14,959 nucleotides of DNA from Phycisphaeraceae bacterium (GCA_020850375.1 JADZET010000050.1:1-14959), one strand, 5' to 3'; counted from the stretch's first letter, positions 1 through 9,901 are shown. Made by a program: numbers and translations. The notes: generated by a model from the sequence alone, not told the origin.

Positions 1-1250
1 TCGAGGTCCTCCATCACGTCCGAGAGGATCATCTTCGCCTGCCGCAGCTCCATCAGGTTGCTGATCAGGGGGAACATGATCCGGATCGGCCCGTGGGCGC
101 TCGCCCGCAGGATGGCCCTTAGCTGCGTCTTGAACAGCGAAAGGTTCTGCAGGCACAGCCGGATGGACCGGCAGCCCAGGAACGGGTTGTTCTCGGCGTG
201 GAAGTTGACGCTGTGATGATGGATCTTGTCCGCCCCGAGGTCGAGGGTGCGGATCGTCAGCGGCCGGCCCGCCGCGGCCTCGATGGCCTGGAGGTAGGCG
301 TCGAGCTGCTGCTGCTCGGACGGCTCGATCTCGCTGGCCAGGAACAGGAACTCCGTCCGGTAGAGCCCCACCCCCACCGCCCCCTTCTCGATCGCCGGCT
401 TGATCTCGCTGGGGAACTCGATGTTCGCCAGCAGGGTGATCTCCGTCCCGTCGGTGGTGATCGCCGGCTGGCGCGCCACCTGGCCCAGCGACGTCTCGAA
501 CTTGGCGATCTGCTCGATGAACTGACGGTACTCGAGCAGCTGCGCCGCGTCGGGGTTGACGATCACCTGGCCGCGGTTGCCGTCGATGATCACCGTGTCG
601 CCCGAGGAGATGTGGGCGGTGATGTCCTCGAGCCCCACGATCGCCGGGATGCCCAGGGCGTGGGCGAGGATGGCCGTGTGGCTGGTGCGCCCGCCGGCGT
701 CGGTGGCCAGCCCCTTGATCATCGTCTTGTCCAGCGAGGCGGTCTGACTGGGCGTCAGGTCGTGGGCGATCAGAGCGGCCTCGTGGCGGATCTGCGAGAG
801 GTCCGGCCCCTCGCCGCCGAGCAGGTTCCTCAGGATGCGGCGCTCGAGGTCCCAGACGTCCTTGACGCGGTCGTGGAAGTAGGGGTTCTCGAAGGCCATG
901 AACTGAGCGGCCAGGCCGCGCATCGCCGCGTAGACGGCGTACTCGGCCGTGACGCGCTCGCGGTCAATCATCTGCTCGAACTGCCCGACGAGCTGGGGGT
1001 CGCGGAGCATGGCCAGGTGGAAGTCGAAGATCTTGGCCATCTCCGGGCCGATCTCGGCCGCGGTGCGGGCGGTCAGGTCCTCGACGTCCTTGGCGCTGGC
1101 GTTTAATGCGGCGGTCAGGCGTTCGTGCTGCTCGGCGGTCTTCTCGGCCGGTACGAGCCGGCGGGGGATGGGCTGATCCACGGCGTCAAGCACCACGGCG
1201 CGGGTGATGGCCACGCCTGGCGAAACCGGAATCCCATGTCTGATCTGCAT
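1..1250 (-). CDS. ptsI: PTS enzyme I (phosphoenolpyruvate-protein phosphotransferase), C-terminus cut by window edge
   Basis: Enzyme I takes the phosphate of phosphoenolpyruvate onto a histidine and passes it to HPr, the first step of the cytoplasmic phosphotransferase relay. The reading frame is open from an ATG at 1250 to the window edge, 416 codons against about 570-590 in the family. The N-terminus (MQIRHGIPVSPGVAI) is typical. The phosphohistidine motif GGRTSHTAI places the active His at residue 191, close to His189 of E. coli. The PEP-binding barrel shows TIRTLDLGADK, ENNPFLGCRSIR and QLRAILRASAHGPIRIMFP. The missing part would hold the active-site Cys. No good Shine-Dalgarno sequence precedes the ATG. 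The gene lies downstream of metK in the same direction but behind a terminator, so it probably has its own promoter. No HPr gene is visible, so a sugar or purely regulatory role cannot be decided. Confidence 0.95.
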   Translation of the reverse strand, partial: MQIRHGIPVSPGVAITRAVVLDAVDQPIPRRLVPAEKTAEQHERLTAALNASAKDVEDLTARTAAEIGPEMAKIFDFHLAMLRDPQLVGQFEQMIDRERVTAEYAVYAAMRGLAAQFMAFENPYFHDRVKDVWDLERRILRNLLGGEGPDLSQIRHEAALIAHDLTPSQTASLDKTMIKGLATDAGGRTSHTAILAHALGIPAIVGLEDITAHISSGDTVIIDGNRGQVIVNPDAAQLLEYRQFIEQIAKFETSLGQVARQPAITTDGTEITLLANIEFPSEIKPAIEKGAVGVGLYRTEFLFLASEIEPSEQQQLDAYLQAIEAAAGRPLTIRTLDLGADKIHHHSVNFHAENNPFLGCRSIRLCLQNLSLFKTQLRAILRASAHGPIRIMFPLISNLMELRQAKMILSDVMEDL

Positions 1251-1282
1251 ATGCGCTTGCGTCCACTGCCGAGCGACCTTGG

Positions 1283-1357
1283 GGCGATCGGGTGTTGGCG
1301 ATCAAGCCGGGGGAATCCCCTGGCGATCAAGCCGGGCGGCCGCAGCCGCCAATCGCC
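1283..1357. repeat. palindromic repeat cluster upstream of ptsI
   Basis: A 16-base direct repeat, TGGCGATCAAGCCGGG, occurs at 1296-1311 and 1321-1336 (period 25), and a third GGCGATC lies at 1283. The second copy continues into a hairpin: GGCGGC (1335-1340), loop CGCA, GCCGCC (1345-1350). An outer pair, GGCGAT (1322-1327) and ATCGCC (1352-1357), encloses it. It fills the gap between the metK terminator and ptsI. It looks like a REP-type extragenic palindrome, or an operator or leader structure for ptsI. The sequence does not decide which. Confidence 0.5.
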
Positions 1358-1418
1358 CAAGTGTACCAATTCCTCGGCGGACAAGGCGATGTAGATAAGG
1401 CCCGCCTCCGAATCCCAT

Positions 1419-1451
1419 AAAAAACCCGTGGACGGGAGCCCACGGGCTTTT
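1419..1451 (-). terminator. intrinsic terminator of metK
   Basis: A 7-bp stem CCCGTGG (1425-1431) pairs with CCACGGG (1440-1446) around an 8-base loop. On the minus strand the hairpin is followed by a run of six T (1424-1419). It begins about 30 bases past the metK stop. A shorter T run (1448-1451) on the plus strand could give weak two-way function, but no plus-strand gene ends here. Confidence 0.85.
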
Positions 1452-1477
1452 GAGTGTTCGATGAGGTTGGGGATAAC

Positions 1478-2671
1478 TCAGATCCCCGCGGCCTTGGCCA
1501 GCTTCTTGGCCAGGTCGGTCTTCTCCCAGGTGAACCCCTCGCCGTCGCGCCCGAAGTGGCCGTGGCGAGCGGTCTGCTTGTAGATCGGCCGGCGGAGCTT
1601 GAGGTGCTCGATGATCCCCCGCGGCGTCAGCGGGAAGAACTGGCGGACGAGCTTGCTGATCTTCTTCTCGTCGATCTTAGCCGTGCCCTGGGTGTCGACC
1701 AGGACGCTCAGCGGGTCGGCGATGCCGATGGCGTAGGCGAGCTGGACCTCACAGATGTCCGCCAGGCCGGCGGCGACGATGTTCTTGGCGATGTACCGGC
1801 CCATGTAGCTGGCCGAGCGATCGACCTTGGTCGGGTCCTTGCCGCTGAAGGCGCCGCCGCCGTGGCAGCCGCGCCCGCCGTAGGTGTCGACGATGATCTT
1901 GCGGCCGGTCAGGCCTGTGTCGCCATGCGGCCCGCCGATCTCGAACTGGCCGGTGGGGTTGACGTGGATGACCACGTCCTTGGCGTTAAAGAGCTTCTTG
2001 GGCATCACCGGCTCGATGATGTGCTTGATGACGGCCGCCTTGAGCTGGGCCTGTTTCTTGGGGCCGTTCCAGGCCGCGCTGTGCTGCGTCGAGAGCACGA
2101 CGGTGTGGATGCGCTTGGGCTTTCTGCCGTCGTACTCGACGGTCACCTGGCTCTTGGCGTCGGGCCGCAGGCCGGGGATCAGGTTCTTCTGGCGCACGAG
2201 GGCCTGCCGCTCGACGAGGCGGTGCGAGAGGTGGATCGGCATGGGCATGAGCTGGGGCGTCTCCCGGCAGGCGAAGCCGAACATCAGGCCCTGGTCGCCG
2301 GCCCCCTCCTTGTCCACGCCCATGGCGATGTCGGCCGACTGGCCGTGGATCGTACGGATCACCGCGCAGCTCTCGGCGTCGAATCGCATGGCAGGGTCCG
2401 TATAACCGATCTCCCGCAGGGTCTGGCGGACGGTGGCCTCGACGCCCTCGAGGGCCCGGATGGCCTTGTCGTTGTGGACCGTCACCTCGCCGGCGACAAC
2501 CACCAGGCCGGTGGTGCACAGGGTCTCGCAGGCACAACGGGCCATGGGGTCAGCCGCGAGCAGGGAATCCAGCACGGCGTCTGAGATCTGATCTGACACC
2601 TTGTCGGGGTGGCCCATGGAAACCGATTCGCTGGTGAAAAGGTGAACACCGTTGCTGTAGTTGGCGGCCAT
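1478..2671 (-). CDS. metK: S-adenosylmethionine synthetase
   Basis: MetK joins methionine and ATP to make S-adenosylmethionine, the cell's main methyl donor, in the cytoplasm. The 397-residue product has normal family length. It shows [11 protein letters not shown] near residue 14-24 (His21 of GHPDK), the ATP-binding GAGDQG at 123-128, and the phosphate-loop signature GGGAFSGKD at 271-279. The ATG at 2671 is chosen because GGAG (2680-2683) lies 8 bases upstream and because the family begins just before LFTSESV. An in-frame extension to 2797 exists but has no homologous look. The gene is divergent from the coiled-coil gene at 2950 and is followed by a strong terminator. Its 5' leader contains a spaced inverted repeat, described separately. 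Confidence 0.97.
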   Translation of the reverse strand: MAANYSNGVHLFTSESVSMGHPDKVSDQISDAVLDSLLAADPMARCACETLCTTGLVVVAGEVTVHNDKAIRALEGVEATVRQTLREIGYTDPAMRFDAESCAVIRTIHGQSADIAMGVDKEGAGDQGLMFGFACRETPQLMPMPIHLSHRLVERQALVRQKNLIPGLRPDAKSQVTVEYDGRKPKRIHTVVLSTQHSAAWNGPKKQAQLKAAVIKHIIEPVMPKKLFNAKDVVIHVNPTGQFEIGGPHGDTGLTGRKIIVDTYGGRGCHGGGAFSGKDPTKVDRSASYMGRYIAKNIVAAGLADICEVQLAYAIGIADPLSVLVDTQGTAKIDEKKISKLVRQFFPLTPRGIIEHLKLRRPIYKQTARHGHFGRDGEGFTWEKTDLAKKLAKAAGI

Positions 2672-2679
2672 TCGCAAAG

Positions 2680-2683
2680 CTCC
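2680..2683 (-). promoter_or_regulatory. Shine-Dalgarno that fixes the metK start
   Basis: GGAG on the minus strand lies 8 bases before the ATG at 2671. It favours this start over the upstream in-frame candidate at 2797. Confidence 0.75.
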
Positions 2684-2704
2684 GTGATTTGGCTGGAATA
2701 AAGA

Positions 2705-2747
2705 GTGTTCAAAGCGAGGCAAGCCCACCGTTGTAACGGATGAACAC
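2705..2747 (-). promoter_or_regulatory. spaced inverted repeat in the metK leader / divergent promoter region
   Basis: GTGTTCA (2705-2711) and TGAACAC (2741-2747) form a perfect 7-base inverted repeat with a 29-base spacer. Inside the spacer CCGTT and AACGG (2729-2740) form a second, very tight inverted repeat. It lies 34 bases before the metK start, so it could be a transcribed leader structure or a protein-binding site between the divergent genes. It does not match a SAM riboswitch class that I can recognise. The rest of the 278-base gap (2672-2949) shows no clear promoter. Confidence 0.3.
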
Positions 2748-2949
2748 GGCGGGGGCAAGGAACCGTGACGCCTGCCCCGGGGCCGACGACTGCCCAACGC
2801 CCTGACCGACTTCTAACCCGGGGCAAACCTGCCGGTCACGGCGAAAAGTTGCCCCCAAAGAATTTCAGGATTCTCGGCCCGCGTGGTCGATGCATAAAGC
2901 CATGTCGACAGCGTAACTTCCGAACCATTTCTCACGCAGCGAGAGCCCC

Positions 2950-5900
2950 ATGGCGACAGTGCGTTCCGCCCGAACAACAGCCCGCCCCACCGTCGGCGTT
3001 TCGCGGGGGTTTGGCGAGGCCGCCGTCACCGCCAGCCAGTTGCAGGACCTGCTCGAGCAGAGCCGGCAGGAGCAGGTGCGGCTGGCCAAGCTCGTCCGCT
3101 GCGTCGAGACGGCCGACCCGCAGCGCCTCGCCCAGATCATGGCCGAGGTGGAAAACCGCACGCGTACCATCGACACCTGGCTGACCCAGAGGCTGGGCGA
3201 AATCCAGTCGGCAGAGCAATCCCTCACCCAGCGTCAGGACAAGCTCGAACAACTCGAGGCCAGCCTCCGCCAGATCGCCCAGGGACTGACCGACCAGATC
3301 CAGAAGATCGAACCCGCCCGCAGGCAGGTCCAGGCCGTGGCCGAAGAAACCCGCGCCGTGGTGACCCAGGTCACCGAGGAGGCCGGCGAGCAGGTCAACC
3401 AGTGGCTGTCGAAGATCGACGGCCGGTTCGACGCCATCAACCGCGTCGAGGCCACGCTCGAGAAACGCATCAAACTCCTGGACACCCAGGCCATCAAGGC
3501 CATGGAGCCCATCCAGCAGGCCCTGCAAGAAAGCCTCGAGGCCATGCAGCGGCAGGTCGCGACGTTCCTCGAGCCCATCGAGGCCCAGATCCATCAGCGG
3601 ATCGAGGAATTGCAGGAGGCGGGCAAGACCTTCGACGCCTCAACCCAGCAGCGGCTCGATCACCTGCGGGCTGAGTCCGACCAGGCGTTCGAGGCCATGC
3701 GTCAGCGTCTGGCCGCCTGGGCCGAGTCGCTCGGCACGCTCCAGGAAAAGGCCCAAGAGGGCGTGACGGATCTGTCGGGCAGGATCGACGGCCTGTGCGA
3801 GCAGGCCCGCCAGTGGGGCCAGGACTTCGAGCAGCGACTCGAGGAGCATGGTCACCGGATCGACGAACAGATCCGTGCCCGTGGTCAGGCGACCGACGAG
3901 CAGATCGAGCAACGCGCCCAAGAGATCACTCAGCGCATCGAGTCGCGCGGCCAGGAGACGGCCGAGGCGATCACACAGCAGGCCAGGGAAGAGCACGAGC
4001 GAGCCACGGCACGCCTCGTCGCCTGGCGTCAGAACGCCCAGGAAGTCCTCGACGAGCTGCGGCATGCCTTCGAGGAGCAGTTGCGGGCCGAACAGGTGAC
4101 CGTGCTCGCCCAGGCGCAGCAGCGATTCGAGGAACAGCAGCAGGCGATGCGTACCCTGAGCCAGAGCTGCCAGGAGCAGCTCGCCCGCGACGTCGAGCAG
4201 GCCTCCGAGCAGGAAACCGTTCTGAGGCAGCGTCTCGAGCAGACCCGCGACGGGGCCGAGAAGGCTCTGGCGTCGCTGGGTCAACGTCTCGAAGCGGCCG
4301 TCAACGCCGCCGACGCCGCCCAGGGCAACCTCGACGCCCGTTGCGCACGGCTGATCAGCGACCTTGAGCAGCGGGCCCTCGACGCCGCGGCCCCCTTCCA
4401 GCGGGACATCGAGGACCGCCGGCAGGAAGCCCAGCAGATGCTCCGGCAGTTCCAGCACGAGGCCGAGCAGTCGCTGCGTCGGCTGGAAGAAACCCTCCGG
4501 GGGCAGACCGCGTCGCACCAGCAGGCCATGCTCGAGGGTCGCCAGTCAGCCCGACAGGACCTGGACCGTGCCGCCTCGGCGGCGGTGTCCGCGGCCGAGC
4601 AGGCAAGGCTCCAGACACAGGAATTGCTCGACCGCGCCTCGCTGCGCCTGGGCGAGCTCAAGAGTGTCGCCCAACGCCTGCACGAGGAGTTCGAGAAGGA
4701 CGTGCAGACCTCCGTGACGCAGCACCTCAAGGAACTGACCGACCACTTGGCCAACGTCGACGACCAGACGGAGCTTCGCCTCGACACGCTGCGCCTGGAG
4801 CTCGAGAAGCTCGAGCAGAAGGCCGGCGTCGCCGCGGAGACGGCGGGGAAGAAGCTGATGGAGGTCGAGCGGGAGTGGGCGGACCGCTACTCGAGCCTGC
4901 AGGAGGCGGCCGTGGCCTCGCTGGCGGCGCTCGATCAGAACATCACCAGGCGACTGAATAGCGCCCAGGCGAACCTGGACGAGATCACCCAGCGCACCGC
5001 GGCCGACCTGTCCGAGCAGGTCCGCCAGCAGCAGGCGGCCTTCGACGAGGTGCTCGCCGGCCACCAGCACGCCCTCGAGCACCGTACTCAGCAGTTCGAG
5101 CAGGTCGCCGCCGCCATGGCCGAGGCGTTCGAGCAGAAGCTCGACCAGCAGATCGTCACCCTGCGTCAGGAGGCCCTCGACGCGGCCGAGCCGCACGCCA
5201 AGGTCCTGCGCGAGCAGGTGCTGGCCTGGGTCGCCTCGCAAACCGAGACGTGGAAGGCCCAGGCCCGCCAGGCCATGACGCAGGCCGTCGACGCCGTGCG
5301 TCCGAGCCGCACCGCCCTGGCCCAGCAGCACGCGGCCGAACTGACCCTGATGCTCGAGAAGCACAAGGAAGAATTCCGGGGGGCGATCGCCGAGTGGGCC
5401 GGGCAGTTCACGCAGACGACCCAGCAGGCCCGTCACGAGGCCCAGGTCATCCAGAGCACCCTCGAGCAGGAGCTCGGCGCCGGCCTGGACAGCCTCGACC
5501 AGAAGGCGGCCGCCTACCTCGAAGAGCTCGGCCAGAAGCTTCAGTCCCAACTGTCCGACCTGCGGGCCAAGAGCGAGCAATCGCTGTCGCCCCTGGGCCA
5601 GAAGGCGGCCGAAGAGGCCCAGAAGTCCCTCGACGAGCTCGAGCAGAGCCTGCGGCAGCGGATCGGGCAGCTGCGCTCGAGCGCCCAGGCCATGGTGGAA
5701 CTGATCGAGCAGCAGATGAACCGCCGGATCGAAGCCCTGGGCCCGCAGGCGACCGCCGCGGCCGAGCAGGCCGAACAGGCCATGCAGCAGAAGCTTGCCC
5801 AGCTCCAGCAGGAGGTCCAGAGTCAGACCCACGTCATGGGCGCCAAGCTTACCAAGCGGATCAAGACGATCGAGCCCAAGATGCAGTCGGTGATCTCCGC

Positions 5901-6228
5901 GGCCGAGGAATCCCTGCGGCAGAAGCTGGCCAACCTGCACGCCCAGACCAGCCGGGTCGTCGAGTCGCTGTCGGAGTCCTCTCCCTCAGCGGACCTGGTG
6001 TCGGTGAACGTCGGGCATCATGAGGCGTCGGAAGAAGACACCGGCCCGTTGGCCATCCTGCCCTCGCCGGACATGGAGCGGCTGGCCGAGGCCAGGCATC
6101 GCATCCGGGGCATCGCGGCCAAGATCAAGGGCGCGACGACCGACGCTCCCGCCGAGGACAAGACGACCAAGGCCCGCAAGCCCCGGCCCCCCAAGACCAA
6201 CGGCAAGTCCGGCCGCATCGCCGGTTGA
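2950..6228 (+). CDS. very long hendecad-repeat coiled-coil protein, function unknown
   Basis: I do not recognise this 1092-residue protein as a named gene. It is almost wholly predicted helix, rich in Q, E, A, R and L. It has no signal peptide, no membrane segment and no enzymatic motif. Residues 1-25 and about 1056-1092 are basic; the tail is Lys/Pro/Thr-rich. In between, the sequence falls into 11-residue units. Fourteen consecutive gap-free units run from residue 849 to 1002 (LDQKAAAYLEE, then LGQKLQSQLSD), and a similar phase covers about 113-348. Prolines are rare and recur as Ile/Met/Leu/Ala-Glu-Pro at 120-122, 185-187, 207-209, 746-748 and 974-976. Hendecads form right-handed coiled coils or apolipoprotein-like amphipathic helices, so a cytoskeletal, nucleoid or membrane-surface scaffold is possible, but this is inference. 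The ATG at 2950 has only a weak GAGAG upstream. The gene stands alone, divergent from metK and closed by a terminator. Confidence 0.9.
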   Translation: MATVRSARTTARPTVGVSRGFGEAAVTASQLQDLLEQSRQEQVRLAKLVRCVETADPQRLAQIMAEVENRTRTIDTWLTQRLGEIQSAEQSLTQRQDKLEQLEASLRQIAQGLTDQIQKIEPARRQVQAVAEETRAVVTQVTEEAGEQVNQWLSKIDGRFDAINRVEATLEKRIKLLDTQAIKAMEPIQQALQESLEAMQRQVATFLEPIEAQIHQRIEELQEAGKTFDASTQQRLDHLRAESDQAFEAMRQRLAAWAESLGTLQEKAQEGVTDLSGRIDGLCEQARQWGQDFEQRLEEHGHRIDEQIRARGQATDEQIEQRAQEITQRIESRGQETAEAITQQAREEHERATARLVAWRQNAQEVLDELRHAFEEQLRAEQVTVLAQAQQRFEEQQQAMRTLSQSCQEQLARDVEQASEQETVLRQRLEQTRDGAEKALASLGQRLEAAVNAADAAQGNLDARCARLISDLEQRALDAAAPFQRDIEDRRQEAQQMLRQFQHEAEQSLRRLEETLRGQTASHQQAMLEGRQSARQDLDRAASAAVSAAEQARLQTQELLDRASLRLGELKSVAQRLHEEFEKDVQTSVTQHLKELTDHLANVDDQTELRLDTLRLELEKLEQKAGVAAETAGKKLMEVEREWADRYSSLQEAAVASLAALDQNITRRLNSAQANLDEITQRTAADLSEQVRQQQAAFDEVLAGHQHALEHRTQQFEQVAAAMAEAFEQKLDQQIVTLRQEALDAAEPHAKVLREQVLAWVASQTETWKAQARQAMTQAVDAVRPSRTALAQQHAAELTLMLEKHKEEFRGAIAEWAGQFTQTTQQARHEAQVIQSTLEQELGAGLDSLDQKAAAYLEELGQKLQSQLSDLRAKSEQSLSPLGQKAAEEAQKSLDELEQSLRQRIGQLRSSAQAMVELIEQQMNRRIEALGPQATAAAEQAEQAMQQKLAQLQQEVQSQTHVMGAKLTKRIKTIEPKMQSVISAAEESLRQKLANLHAQTSRVVESLSESSPSADLVSVNVGHHEASEEDTGPLAILPSPDMERLAEARHRIRGIAAKIKGATTDAPAEDKTTKARKPRPPKTNGKSGRIAG

Positions 6229-6256
6229 GTCAGGACGGACCGCTTATCTCATCATA

Positions 6257-6296
6257 AAAAACAACCCAGGGCTCGAAAGCCCTGGGTGTGTCGTTT
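6257..6296. terminator. bidirectional intrinsic terminator between convergent genes
   Basis: A perfect 9-bp stem, CCCAGGGCT (6265-6273) with AGCCCTGGG (6278-6286), closes a CGAA tetraloop. An A-rich stretch (6256-6264) lies on the left and T-containing sequence on the right, so minus-strand transcripts end in a good T run and plus-strand ones in a weaker one. It lies between the stop of the coiled-coil gene (6228) and the stop of the class I fumarase (6319). Confidence 0.9.
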
Positions 6297-6318
6297 GAGC
6301 GTCATAGCCTGAGCGGGA

Positions 6319-7950
6319 TCACGCGTGGGCGGCGTGGGCCGTTTCGGCGATCTCCTGGAAGAAATCATGGCCCTTGTCGTCGACGATGATGAAGGCGGGG
6401 AAGTCGACGACCTCGATCTTGCGGATCGCCTCCATGCCGAGTTCCTCGAAGTCGACCAGCTCGACCTTCTTGATGTTGTTCTGGGCCAGGATCGCCGCCG
6501 GCCCGCCGATCGAGCCGAGGTAGAAGCCCCCCCACTTCTTGCAGGCGTCGGTGACGGCCTTGGAGCGGTTGCCCTTGGCGATCATGATCAGCGACCCGCC
6601 CTTGGACTGGAAGAGATCGACGAAGCTGTCCATGCGTCCGGCGGTCGTCGGGCCGAAGGAGCCCGAGGGCATGCCCTCCGGTGTCTTGGCCGGGCCGGCG
6701 TAGTAGATGGGGTGGTTCTTGAAGTACTCGGGCATGGGCTTGCCCTCGTCCAGCAGCTTCTTGATGCGGGCGTGGGCCAGGTCGCGGGCGACGATCAGCG
6801 TGCCGAAGAGGCTCAGACGAGTCTTGATCGGGAGCTTGGTCAGGATGGCGCGCACCTTCTCCATGCCCATGTTCAGGTCGACGTGCACGGCCGGGGCCAT
6901 CTCGGGCGCCTCGGCGGGCAGGTACTTCTCGGGGTGGACCTCGAGCTGCTCGAGGAAGACGCCGTCCTTGGTGATCTTGGCCTTGATGTTGCGGTCGGCC
7001 GAGCAGGACACGCCCAGGCCGATCGGACAGGACGCCGCGTGACGGGGCAGACGGATGACGCGCAGGTCGTGGGCCACGTACTTACCGCCGAACTGGGCGC
7101 CGATACCGCACTTCTGCGAGGCGTCGAGGATCTTCTTCTCCATCTCCACGTCGCGGAAGGCCCGGCCGCCGGGTGAGCCGGTCGTGGGCAGGTGGTCGAG
7201 GTAGCCCGCTGAGGCGAGCTTGACCATCTTGAGGTTGATCTCAGCGCTCGTGCCGCCGACGACGATGGCCACGTGGTACGGCGGGCAGGCCGCGGTGCCC
7301 AGGTCCGAGAGCTTGGCGCCGAGGAAGGCCATCAGGTCCTTCTCATTGAGCACGGCCGGCGTCTGCTGGTAGAGGTAGGTCTTGTTGGCGCTGCCGCCGC
7401 CCTTGGCCATGAAGAGGAACTTGTACTCGCCGCCCGTCTCGGCCGAGAGGTCGATCTGGGCCGGCAGGTTGTTGGCGGTGTTCTTCTCCTGAAACATCGC
7501 CAGCGGGGCGATCTGCGAGTAGCGCAGGTTGCGCTCCTGGTAGGTCTGCCAGACGCCCTCGGTGAGCGCCTCAGCGTCGTCGAAGTCGGTCAGGACGAAC
7601 TGGCCCTTCTTGCCCATGACGATGGCCGTGCCGGTGTCCTGGCAGGTCGGCAGCTTGCCCGCGGCGGCGACGACGGCGTTCTGGAGGTGGGTGTAGATGA
7701 CGAAGCGGTCGTTGTCCGAGGCCTGGGGATCGCTCAGCTCGGCCTGGAGCTGGGCGAGATGCTTGGGCCGAAGATAGAAGGAGATGTCCACGAAGGCCTG
7801 TCGGGCGAGCAGCGTCAGGGCGGCGCGGTCGACCTGAAGGTATTTCCGACCGTTGAGTTCAACCTCCTTGACGTGGTCTTTCGTGAGCAGGCGATAGGTC
7901 GTGTCGTCGGAGCCGTACTGGTAGGTCGGTTCGTAGGCGAAACCGGGCAT
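6319..7950 (-). CDS. fumA: class I (iron-sulfur) fumarate hydratase
   Basis: This enzyme interconverts fumarate and L-malate in the TCA cycle, using a [4Fe-4S] cluster that oxygen damages. The 543-residue length fits the single-chain FumA/FumB type (about 548). The three expected cluster cysteines are present: Cys103 in [11 protein letters not shown], Cys222 in [20 protein letters not shown] and Cys316 in GVSCSADRN. Each is offset by two from the E. coli numbering. The C-terminal swivel domain contains [13 protein letters not shown] and [12 protein letters not shown]. The ATG at 7950 is preceded by AAGGA at 10 bases. The gene converges on the coiled-coil gene and is divergent from the class II fumarase. 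A class I hydratase for a related hydroxy-acid such as tartrate is the alternative, but the fused length and motifs favour fumarase. Confidence 0.93.
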   Translation of the reverse strand: MPGFAYEPTYQYGSDDTTYRLLTKDHVKEVELNGRKYLQVDRAALTLLARQAFVDISFYLRPKHLAQLQAELSDPQASDNDRFVIYTHLQNAVVAAAGKLPTCQDTGTAIVMGKKGQFVLTDFDDAEALTEGVWQTYQERNLRYSQIAPLAMFQEKNTANNLPAQIDLSAETGGEYKFLFMAKGGGSANKTYLYQQTPAVLNEKDLMAFLGAKLSDLGTAACPPYHVAIVVGGTSAEINLKMVKLASAGYLDHLPTTGSPGGRAFRDVEMEKKILDASQKCGIGAQFGGKYVAHDLRVIRLPRHAASCPIGLGVSCSADRNIKAKITKDGVFLEQLEVHPEKYLPAEAPEMAPAVHVDLNMGMEKVRAILTKLPIKTRLSLFGTLIVARDLAHARIKKLLDEGKPMPEYFKNHPIYYAGPAKTPEGMPSGSFGPTTAGRMDSFVDLFQSKGGSLIMIAKGNRSKAVTDACKKWGGFYLGSIGGPAAILAQNNIKKVELVDFEELGMEAIRKIEVVDFPAFIIVDDKGHDFFQEIAETAHAAHA

Positions 7951-8019
7951 GATAGGGGGTCCTTGCAGGGGTGAACGAATAGGCGCAGGAGTTAGTCCAC
8001 TTTATCAGGAAAAGGTCGT

Positions 8020-8046
8020 TTGATCGACTGATGTCGGCGATACACT
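8020..8046 (+). promoter_or_regulatory. possible fumC promoter
   Basis: TTGATC (8020-8025) and TACACT (8041-8046) resemble -35 and -10 boxes with a short 15-base spacer. They lie in the 117-base gap between the divergent fumarase genes, 22 bases before the fumC ATG. The match is modest. I saw no convincing promoter for the minus-strand fumarase. Confidence 0.25.
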
Positions 8047-8067
8047 GAGCCGTGAAGGAGACGCGCC

Positions 8068-9483
<1,416 letters not shown>

Positions 9484-9486
9484 CGC

Positions 9487-9813
9487 TTACTCCTGCTCGG
9501 ACACGGTGACGTCAACCTTCTCCGCCTCATCGGCGACGTGCGTCACCGTCGCCGAGGCGCCCACGAGCAGGGCGTCCTTGGCCGTCGAGTCTTCATCGTT
9601 GAGCAGGAACTCCGTGCGGTCACCGACCTCAAACTCGATGGTCTTCTGATCATCGCCCTCGCCTACGGAGAGCTCGAAGCTCTTGTAGTCGTCGTCGACC
9701 GAGGCGATCCGTCCCTCGGTGATCTCGGCCTCGGGACGAGCGGCCGCCCGGCCGACAAGAAGGGCCAGCATCACCACCAGGGTCAGACCGCCGTACGACC
9801 ACTTCTCTACCAC
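9487..9813 (-). CDS. small exported protein, paralogue of the gene at 10122-10544
   Basis: I do not recognise a named family with certainty. The 108-residue product starts with a short charged segment (MVEKWSYGG), a hydrophobic core (LTLVVMLALLVG) and a plausible signal peptidase site after RAAA. The mature part is a small, acidic, beta-type domain, GRIASVDDDYKSFELSVGE and onward, resembling the OB-fold-like DUF5666 type. About 29 of 70 positions align without gaps to the neighbour at 10122-10544, by eye. The GTG at 9813 is chosen because GGAGGG lies 7 bases upstream; a GTG at 9828 is also in frame. A good promoter lies upstream. Function is unknown; export to the periplasm or surface is inferred. 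Confidence 0.75.
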   Translation of the reverse strand: MVEKWSYGGLTLVVMLALLVGRAAARPEAEITEGRIASVDDDYKSFELSVGEGDDQKTIEFEVGDRTEFLLNDEDSTAKDALLVGASATVTHVADEAEKVDVTVSEQE

Positions 9814-9820
9814 GGGGAAA

Positions 9821-9826
9821 CCCTCC
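9821..9826 (-). promoter_or_regulatory. Shine-Dalgarno choosing the GTG start at 9813
   Basis: GGAGGG on the minus strand lies 7 bases before the GTG at 9813. It overlaps the coding region that an upstream start at 9828 would have, so 9813 is the better start. Confidence 0.65.
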
Positions 9827-9872
9827 ACACGGACCTGCCAGCCGAGCGCGTCGATTCACGGTGGACTATTGA

Positions 9873-9901
9873 AGAGTAAAGGCCGACCCGGCGAGGGTCA
9901 A
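9873..9901 (-). promoter_or_regulatory. sigma-70-like promoter of the small exported-protein gene at 9487
   Basis: On the minus strand TTGACC (9901-9896) is followed after exactly 17 bases by TACTCT (9878-9873). The start codon lies about 60 bases further on. The -35 box matches five of six consensus bases and the -10 box three of six. Confidence 0.45.

Noticed and set aside
198..1106. 302-codon plus-strand frame
   Set aside because: It is antisense to ptsI, which carries the GGRTSHTAI motif; the frame is open only because of high GC codon use.
1454..2584. 376-codon plus-strand frame
   Set aside because: Antisense shadow of metK; no recognisable motif.
2672..2797. N-terminal extension of metK by 42 codons
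   Set aside because: A good GGAG site supports 2671, and the extra residues do not look like MetK.
2672..2949. SAM riboswitch ahead of metK
   Set aside because: Only a spaced inverted repeat is seen; no recognisable conserved core of the known classes.
4546..5940. 464-codon minus-strand frame
   Set aside because: Antisense of the coiled-coil gene, Leu/Gly-rich as expected from reversing GAG and CAG codons; no start signal or domain.
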